64,000 nucleotides of DNA from Nemertoderma westbladi (lineage: Eukaryota; Xenacoelomorpha; Nemertodermatida; Nemertodermatidae). A model generated the notes under the pieces. It was not told the DNA's origin and searched no databases. It saw only the letters and a program-made list of their open reading frames with translations. Shown piece by piece: positions 59,601 to 64,000 of this stretch. Both the position numbers and the translations under genes were made by a program. The stretch lies in the NCBI GenBank assembly GCA_032718475.1, contig JAUCBJ010006946.1, forward strand, positions 1-64,000, in the 5' to 3' direction. Position 1 is the stretch's first letter. The number at the start of each line of letters is the position of its first letter.

Positions 59601-60425
59601 TGTCGCATTGGGGACCCGAGTGTTAGGGTGTTTACTGAGGCTAGTCTAGTGACTTGCCTCAGATTCACCAATGGCTTTGTTGGTCGGGGTGGAACATGAG
59701 AGTAGCCTCCAACTCCAGAATCCCTCTCCCCCTCACAATCTGGCCTCCCTGGTGACCCAGGGTTTGGGCCAGAAAGGTCATCAGGAAAGGGACTCAAATA
59801 ATTGTTTGCCGCTCTCTCTCCAGTAGGGGGTGAGACAGGCAGCCGGTCAGGAGATAACTGACGCCTGTGAGGCCGATTGTGTCCGGTAATTCCACTGGCC
59901 TCTAGTGGCCGGACCTCCGCATTACTAATGTAATCCATAGTGGGGGTTGGGGGGTGCTTTTTTGCCGAGTCAGCTCCCGGGGCAAATACCACACCCTGGT
60001 TTGCCATTCCACAGGGTGGGTGTCGCAGTGGAGTCAGATATGAGGCCCATCACCCATATCTACTCTGGCGCACATGACCCACCATTGGCTGTGCAGCTCA
60101 TCTGCCGGGTCATGCCCTGTACCCCTGCTACCAGGTGCAGGTCGCAGTGAAGTGAACTCAGAGTGGAAATGAGAACACTCTACTCCTGACCAGCCATTGG
60201 TAGATCACCATCTGCCTGGCCAGGCCATATACCCCTGCAGCCAAGTATATGGGTCCTTAATCCAGGACCAAGGGCGTCCTTATCCCAGAACGAAGGGGGT
60301 CCTAGTTACAGGACCAGATTTGCCCTAGTAAGAGGGTCTATGCAGCTACAGGTGGCACCTCCTTCATTCTGCATGGAGGTGGCAAGTTTTCTTGATCAAT
60401 GACCTAGAATACCTGACCTGACCAG
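56675..60425 (-). mobile_element. Nearly intact RTE-like non-LTR retrotransposon (LINE), 3.75 kb
   Basis: Flanked by a perfect 11-base target-site duplication, gagattttcta (56664-56674 and 60426-60436). The target is a copy of the local satellite monomer, whose interrupted halves are found on either side. It has about 420 bp of 5' leader and one long frame. The 3' end is short and finishes with a (TAG)n-type tail (ctactacta on the plus strand) rather than poly-A, as is usual for RTE-type elements. The endonuclease plus RT layout without RNase H and the total length fit the RTE group. Subclade not determined. Confidence 0.88.
56714..60007 (-). pseudogene. LINE polyprotein: APE endonuclease plus reverse transcriptase, one nonsense codon
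   Basis: One frame of 1097 codons including the stop, interrupted only by TAG at 58591-58589 (codon 473, after ESRLK); the 50 codons after it stay open and in frame. ATG 60007 is the first Met. Residues 1-115 are a Pro-rich N-terminus; about 120-375 is an APE-type endonuclease (VGVQEHR, GDFNAS, SQIDHI, SDHRLIVAKVR). The RT follows with catalytic motifs FVDFFKAFDSV (codons about 726-736), GVLQGDTLAP (784-793) and FADD (839-842), then a thumb-like region (YLGSWIRKSGEDLRIRKGKA; RMLRRVHCVKYN) and a C-terminus with RLRFAGHCFRR. No RNase H. Function by family: nicks genomic DNA and primes reverse transcription from it. With the stop it cannot make an active protein unless suppressed; the insertion must be fairly young because the rest is intact. 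Confidence 0.92.
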
Positions 60426-60926
60426 GAGATTTTCTAACCAAAACAATAAACAAATGTTCTTATCAATTGAGGTAATGGAGCATGTTGCAGAGTTGCGATT
60501 TTTAACCAAAACCATAAACAATGTTGTTACCAATTGGGGAAACGAGCAGGTTACAGAGGTGAACTTTTATAACCAAAAAAATATATACTGGTACTTCAAA
60601 TCCCAATGTCAATAAAAAATAGATAATGATTAATTTTAGTGGAGAATGATTAAACTTAGTGAAAAAACGCAATAAAAATATTGGAAGAATGATTAATTTT
60701 AGTGGAATTATTTAGTTGAAAAAATGATTAATTTTAGTGATAAAAAACTAATTGTGAATGTTAATGATTACAGTCAAAATGTTAATTTTGATACGTAAAT
60801 GTTAATGCTGATAGACTAAATGTTACTGTTGCTTTCTAACTATTGTATGACTATCACTTGTTGGGCGCCGTATAGGCCAACTACAATACTCAAAAAATGT
60901 TGTTATCAGTAAAATGTATAATATTT
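60426..60926. other. Satellite monomer remnants and AT-rich spacer
   Basis: 60426-60575 continues the interrupted satellite monomer as two to three diverged units (attttctaaccaaaacaata, gagcaggttacagaggtg). Then follows AT-rich sequence with repeated gattaattttagtg motifs between about 60630 and 60745. Confidence 0.6.
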
Positions 60927-60997
60927 GGAGATGACGAGGATTGAACTCGTGGCCTTTCGAATGCGAATCGAACGCTCTACCACTGAGCTACATCCCC
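60927..60997 (-). tRNA. tRNA-Ala (anticodon CGC), copy 2
   Basis: Differs from the copy at 52739-52809 by a single base at the junction before the T stem (GGCCACGAG versus GGCAACGAG). Same cloverleaf, same G3-U70 pair, anticodon CGC, T loop TTCAATC, and TTTT within 20 bases downstream. Flanks are unrelated to those of copy 1 apart from AT content, which suggests two independent genes or dispersal of the tRNA unit itself rather than a segmental duplication. Confidence 0.85.
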
Positions 60998-61084
60998 ATA
61001 TGTGAACACAGGCCTACTTTCTGGATAGAATTAGTAAGCATTAGTAGTTTCCAACAACCGCCATGAGACAGTGAACTATCGCAG

Positions 61085-61320
61085 GATACAGGCTTTGCTT
61101 GTTGCTAAAGATTAAAGCGAAATGGAAATTCATCCACTAAAGGTGGAGGGAGGTGAATATCTGTTTCAAAAGCAATGAATTATTCTCATTACTGTAGGAT
61201 TTCTATAAATATTTTTTTGGTGTGGGGTTGTGTGGGGGGGGGGGGGGGGGGGGGTGGGACATGATTGAATCCAACTCTCTGAAATAAGACACCATAATCC
61301 AGGATATAGTGTTTTATTTC
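61085..61320 (+). repeat. Dispersed repeat with internal poly-G tract, copy 3 (diverged)
   Basis: Ordered blocks ttgctaaagattaaagc, a block with tccactaaaggtgg, atctgtttcaaa, the G tract (61219-61252, with one or two T) and gacaccataatccaggata match copies 1 and 2 with more divergence. The G tract is the longest of the three. Confidence 0.55.
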
Positions 61321-62219
61321 AGTCGGGGATACTGAACCGTAGCGCAGTACACAGCCAGCAGTGGTGTTGGTAACTAGTGGGTTAGATAGGATTGGTGGCG
61401 GGTAAGAGTACAGTAACTCACCTGTATTGTGGCCCATGAGTATCACATAAAAATTAGTAAAAAAAGAGTGAAATTTACTTAAAAAAACTTCTTACAAAAA
61501 TATTTTCCTAAAATAAAAATTTGCAAAAATAAAAAAAAATGCAAAGTGTCTGGAATTTTTAGGATTTAAAAAAAAAATACTCTGATTTAATAAAATTGGA
61601 AAAAGTAATATTTCATATCTGTAATAAGTTGTTTTTGTATCAAAGGTGGGCACTGGGCCTAATACAGTATCACATTCTTCTCCAATATCAACACATTTCC
61701 AACAAATGTAACACATTTCCAAAGTTAACGATATCGTCTAATTTTTAGTTTAAATTTGTCCTGTAAATTTCCATTTGAATTCTTCAAATTTGAATTTTCC
61801 ATTTCCATTTCTCATTTTCCATTGAAACGTATCCAAAAATGCCGTAATCAACAAGGTACGATATTTTTCAGTGTGATATTCGTTATCAGCATCCCAAAAA
61901 CCCATGGTCATAATTCGTGCCACTGAGGGCACATTTAGAATTACCAAAAATGTTCTCGAATGTTACATTTCAGTTCTATCTATAATCGTGATCAGCATCC
62001 GAAAATCCGCTATACATAAAAACCGCTAGTGCAGTAGATGGTTTTCCAATTGATGACTATAAAATTCGTGAGTGTTTGTGCTCATTCACCCAATTATCGT
62101 GAACATGTACAGAACAAGGAGATGAAATTAAAACAAATACGTTGGTCCCGGCCTGTGAAACCTAACAATCTACGGATCTTTTCATAGAATATCATCGATC
62201 TCGATCATTGATCGCTGCA
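61321..62219. other. Non-coding stretch
   Basis: AT-rich, with homopolymer A runs at about 61455-61590. No gene recognised. Confidence 0.35.
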
Positions 62220-62529
62220 CAGCTATACAATAGAATTGTATTAAATCGCATCAGGGTTCCTGTTGAGAGACTGTTACGTGGGAGCCAAAATGGGTTCCAC
62301 AAAGCTCGTGGGATCCTTCGAGATTATTCTGGCACTTAGAAGGATAAATTGAAGTTATCATAAAAGAAGACAGCCTGCCTGTTGTTATCTTTGTTGACTT
62401 CTTTAAGGCCATCGATTCAGTCTCCCCACCACGTATGTTCAGCATATTTGCACCATATGTGATTCCTGAGGAAATTATTGCAGCTATCCGACATCTGCAT
62501 GATGTAAATTTATGTCTACTGTCACGGTA
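62220..62529 (+). pseudogene. RTE-like LINE fragment (RT fingers/palm)
   Basis: The plus strand matches the LINE from LYNRILLNRI through VFVDFFKAxDSV to the FVSTV region (blocks aatagaattgtattaaatcg, gttgacttctttaaggcc, gaaattattgcagctatccg). One catalytic segment reads FFKAIDSV, with Phe replaced by Ile, and there are frameshifts. It is cut off at about 62529, where unrelated sequence begins. Confidence 0.85.
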
Positions 62530-63095
62530 GCCGGCTAGGTCATATAGTGGTCCTGGTCAGGTGGCCGGGTACCGAGCGGGGTGGTGCAGATCTATTGAGG
62601 TAGAGGTCTGTAGGGGACGGGTGTTTCTGACCTGGACGTTGGGGGAAATAGTTTCTTGTCTTTGCATCCATGTATAGTATAATATAACAAGTTACCAGTA
62701 ATAGCACAAGTCTGAGCCCGGTGTGAATGCACAAAGAACTCTGGGTCAATGATGTAAACTGTCAGTAATAAACAACAACTGTAAAGCTAAAGCGGCCTCT
62801 CAGCAAGTGAGATGCCTGAACACTGAAGTACAAATTGTAGTTACAGTGGTATTACCTACAGATAGATCGAGAGAGGCTAACGGGTTCTGTCCTGACCAGT
62901 CGGTGTCAGGAGCAGTTGTTTTGCTATTGGCTGGGTTCCATTTGATTAATGGGTGTTTGTCTTAATTAATCTCGCTCTCACTCTATCTATTGCATTGGTG
63001 GCGACATAATGTTAGGATGTCGTCACCTTGTAGGTTAGTTACAATGCACTGTACCAATAAATATATACTAAACAATAGTTCTACACTAATATGTG
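62530..63095. other. Insert or spacer between two LINE fragments
   Basis: About 565 bp, moderately GC-rich at the start (ggtggccgggtaccgagcgg) and AT-rich later, with no reading frame of note. It might be a solo LTR or another insertion. I could not find matching end repeats. Confidence 0.3.
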
Positions 63096-64000
63096 CGTAA
63101 TGCTGGAATTAGTCTTTTGATGAATCCAACTGCACATGCAGGATTGGACAAAAGAGACCAGTTATCCAGCCGCATCATATGTTGCCAAATGTTATGGAAG
63201 ACTTGCTAAGAAGTTTCCTAAGGTGGTTCTGATTGTGTGCTATTTACCCAATTGTGTTGATCCAGGAGAGGAGGTGGAAAATTTCTACCATAATCTACAA
63301 GCAGCTACTGCTGGAGTGGATCAGCATGCATTCTTAACATTCCTGGGAGACTTTAATGCAAGTCTACTTCAATCATCTACATCGTCCTGGGTTTAGTGTT
63401 AACAGAAATTCCGTCCATCTTCAGGATTTCATCTCTGGAAATTGATTTTTTCAGCTGGAACCCAGTTTAAGAAGTGAACTGGAAAGTTATGGACTCATAG
63501 TGGACCCAGTGGTCACAAGTCCCAGATAGACCATAATTATTCTGTTTCGTAGGAAATACAGGAGCTCTATACAAGACTGTAGTGTATTTAATCTTTGCTC
63601 CTTCTCCAGTGATCACCGCCTTATTATGGCCAATGTAAGATTTAGTCTCCGCGTTATTAAAACTATGAAATCTGCCTTGCCGGCATGATTGATCCTCTTT
63701 GTTGCAACAGCCCAGTGTGAGATTCAGCTTCACACTATAGCTGAGCAATAGGTACGAGGATCTCGCCTCTGAAGCGGAAGGTCACAGCAAGGCTTATACA
63801 GTCGCTCAAAACAGGAAAAGGACCCCTGCTGTGACCGCAGAATATGGAAGTGTCTAAATGACCTCTCTAAGGCATATATTGAGTCCCGATGGATCTGGCA
63901 CACTAGGACATCCAAGGATGCAGTTAGGTTGCATTTAGGGAGTAGTTTAATAATCTGAAGAAGCTTATCAATAAGCAGTTTGAAGCCATTAACGATGCCG
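63096..64000 (+). pseudogene. RTE-like LINE fragment (endonuclease and linker), running off the window
   Basis: Matches the intact LINE from GLLMNPTAHAALDK through the endonuclease (RLAKKFPKVVLIVCY, ENFYxxLQAA, LTFLGDFNASL) and on to the NQQVDAINDA region at the window edge. There are several frameshifts and stops (for example after SWV at 63396). The orientation is the same as the 62220 fragment, but the order (RT part first, endonuclease part second) shows these are two different copies or a rearranged one. Confidence 0.88.

Overview
This is a window of animal nuclear DNA, almost certainly from an invertebrate. The evidence is a five-exon LIM-homeobox gene with GT-AG introns, an intronless TRIM-type gene, tRNA-derived SINEs, an RTE-like LINE, MITE-like inverted repeats and a very high load of minisatellites. 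Nothing looks bacterial or organellar. The species cannot be fixed from sequence alone. Short motifs such as taggcctac and accggta and the style of the repeats suggest a marine invertebrate, but that is only an impression. The DNA is AT-rich, with GC-rich islands that are mostly old inserts.

Layout. 1-2.6 kb: an open frame for a basic protein with CCHC zinc knuckles, interrupted by one in-frame TGA (gag-like or domesticated-element candidate). 3.8-7.1 kb: small repeats, a 562-bp foldback element, a repeat with an internal poly-G tract, and a strong palindrome. 7.7-11.9 kb: a 43-bp minisatellite of about 95 copies. 14.4-25.4 kb, minus strand: the clearest gene, an Lhx1/5 (Lim1) orthologue. Its five exons join without frame error into 454 codons (LIM, LIM, acidic linker, homeodomain, Gly/Pro-rich tail ending AVW). 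Its third intron begins with a minisatellite whose every unit repeats the exon-3 splice donor. 26.3-28.0 kb: a 37-bp minisatellite. 28-42 kb: mostly non-coding, with two tRNA-derived SINEs, a MITE, G-runs and a decayed satellite of about 163 bp. 42.8-46.1 kb, minus strand: a single-exon TRIM-like gene (RING, two B-boxes, coiled coil) whose C-terminal half is about 36 copies of a 19-residue repeat. 46.4-48.8 kb: remains of two different non-LTR retrotransposons. 49.4-52.0 kb and 53.0-56.2 kb: three large tandem arrays. 56.7-60.4 kb, minus strand: a nearly intact RTE-like LINE with an 11-bp target-site duplication and one nonsense codon. Two tRNA-Ala(CGC)-type genes lie at 52.7 and 60.9 kb. 62.2-64.0 kb: broken copies of the same LINE on the plus strand.

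How it fits together. The only confident host genes are Lhx1/5 (a developmental transcription factor) and the TRIM gene (probable E3 ubiquitin ligase). They look unrelated in function. The rest is shaped by repeat growth and transposition: satellite monomers are also found inside a MITE and at the LINE target site, one minisatellite has captured a functional splice site, and another carries a pol III B-box-like motif. The long open frames inside the minisatellites are by-products of repeat units lacking stops.
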